Positions 13,327 through 13,947 of a stretch of DNA of 13,947 nucleotides are shown here, piece by piece (position 1 is the first letter of the stretch; every line of letters begins with the position of its first letter). The DNA comes from Spyradomonas excrementavium (GTDB lineage Bacteria; Cyanobacteriota; Vampirovibrionia; Gastranaerophilales; Gastranaerophilaceae). The stretch lies in assembly GCA_018714005.1 (NCBI GenBank), contig DVOA01000123.1, positions 1 through 13,947 of the forward strand. Reading direction: 5' to 3'. Below the pieces are notes generated by a model that saw nothing but the letters and a program-made list of their open reading frames with translations, searched no databases and was not told the DNA's origin. The translations under genes were made by a program, and so were the position numbers.

Positions 13327-13947
13327 CTAAACGTTTTTGACAATATTTCTTGTTTGCCAGAGGTAAATATCTCCGCCTAAAAACCCTCCTTCAATATCCT
13401 GAGGTTTTCCGAATTCTTTTTCTATTACAAGGGCGTTATCGACAAGTTTTTGCACCTGTTTAAGCAAGTTTTTGTCACTTGATAAATCATTTTCAACAGG
13501 GGGTATGTTTACAACATTTAAGTTTTCATCGTAAGTGACAAAAGGGTTGACTAATTGAATAGAATCATAAGTTAGTTCTTTTGTTTTTTTATTATAGTTA
13601 AATACGTGCGGTTGAATGTAATTTTCTAAACTATGAAATTTGCCTGAATACATATCAATTCTAAGATTATCTTTACCGTATTCCGTATAAACGGTAAATT
13701 TGTAGTCCGGCCGAATCGCATTTTGAATTACTATTGAGGGTTTAATTTTATCATCAGGAATTCCATGCCGCATCCTTGATTCAATGGCTTTTCTTGTATT
13801 TTTTGAATTTGCTGCGGATGTAACTGCCGCATATACTTCAAAAAAGTCTTCAGAACGTGCAATATATGTCTGATATAAACCTGCAGCAGAGTAATTCGGT
13901 AAATCTTCCCCGTTAAAAGCTGAACGAACCATAATATTTTTAGTATC
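13327..13947 (-). CDS. C-terminal PPDK/glucan-water-dikinase-type ATP-binding domain, 5' end off the window
   Basis: This is the last 206 codons of a minus-strand gene that continues beyond base 13947. The first visible residues, MVRSAFNGEDLPNYSAAGLY (numbered from the Met at 13932), match the nucleotide-binding loop of PEP synthase, pyruvate phosphate dikinase and plant glucan, water dikinase (VRSS-x-NGEDL-x-x-x-x-AGLY). The last 30 residues contain FGKPQDIEGGF and YLWQTRNIV, matching the QDIEG and VQTRP motifs that close the same domain; the Glu and Arg residues expected to bind ATP and metal are present. In PEP synthase this domain is N-terminal, but here the protein ends right after it, as in glucan, water dikinase. 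The middle part (about 45-165) is divergent, and the Met at 13932 is internal to the domain, so it is not the true start. Substrate unknown. It converges on rpe. Confidence 0.75.
   Translation of the reverse strand, partial: DTKNIMVRSAFNGEDLPNYSAAGLYQTYIARSEDFFEVYAAVTSAANSKNTRKAIESRMRHGIPDDKIKPSIVIQNAIRPDYKFTVYTEYGKDNLRIDMYSGKFHSLENYIQPHVFNYNKKTKELTYDSIQLVNPFVTYDENLNVVNIPPVENDLSSDKNLLKQVQKLVDNALVIEKEFGKPQDIEGGFLGGDIYLWQTRNIVKNV

Noticed and set aside
1..13947. CRISPR arrays, transposons, phage genes, toxin-antitoxin or defence genes, tRNA or rRNA
   Set aside because: I looked for spaced direct repeats, transposase or integrase motifs and RNA gene sequences on both strands and saw none; almost all the DNA is explained by housekeeping and envelope genes.

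Overview
The window looks like ordinary, gene-dense chromosome from a low-GC diderm (outer-membrane) bacterium. The evidence for a diderm is an MCE-type lipid ABC transporter beside lpxK (lipid A kinase) and a family 9 (heptosyltransferase-like) glycosyltransferase. The long cyanobacterial/plastid-style MlaD, the MlaEFD set lacking MlaB and MlaC, and the general protein style suggest a non-photosynthetic relative of Cyanobacteria (Melainabacteria/Vampirovibrionia, for example gut Gastranaerophilales). That placement is inference from protein style only; the window has no rRNA or other marker that fixes it.

Layout. (1) 69-5122, plus strand: a tight run mlaE-mlaF-mlaD-lpxK-glycosyltransferase, with gaps of 13-32 bases and one 7-base overlap, devoted to envelope lipids. 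(2) 5167-6165: a secreted protein with two tandem TonB-C-like domains, with a good promoter of its own. (3) 6330-8465: pnp (polynucleotide phosphorylase), apparently a single-gene unit with a candidate promoter in front and a strong intrinsic terminator behind. (4) 8580-9683: an unrecognised membrane-anchored protein. (5) 9711-13257: pyrH-frr-cdsA-rnc-rpe, packed with 2-base gaps or overlaps. (6) 13327-13947, minus strand: the 3' end of a gene running off the window, encoding a PEP-synthase/glucan-water-dikinase-type ATP-binding domain placed at the C-terminus of its protein.

How the genes work together. The first run makes and moves outer-membrane lipids: LpxK completes lipid A, the glycosyltransferase probably adds a core sugar, and MlaEFD moves phospholipid between membranes. 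CdsA later in the window makes CDP-diacylglycerol, the precursor of those phospholipids. Pnp, RNase III and ribosome recycling factor cover RNA turnover and translation; PyrH and Rpe are housekeeping metabolism. I see no phage, transposon, CRISPR array, defence island, tRNA or rRNA. The points most worth a second look are an RNase III with a Cys at a normally invariant metal-binding Asp, the C-terminal dikinase domain, the tandem TonB-C protein, the unknown anchored protein, and the repeat-bearing MlaD tail. I found no convincing new multi-gene system.
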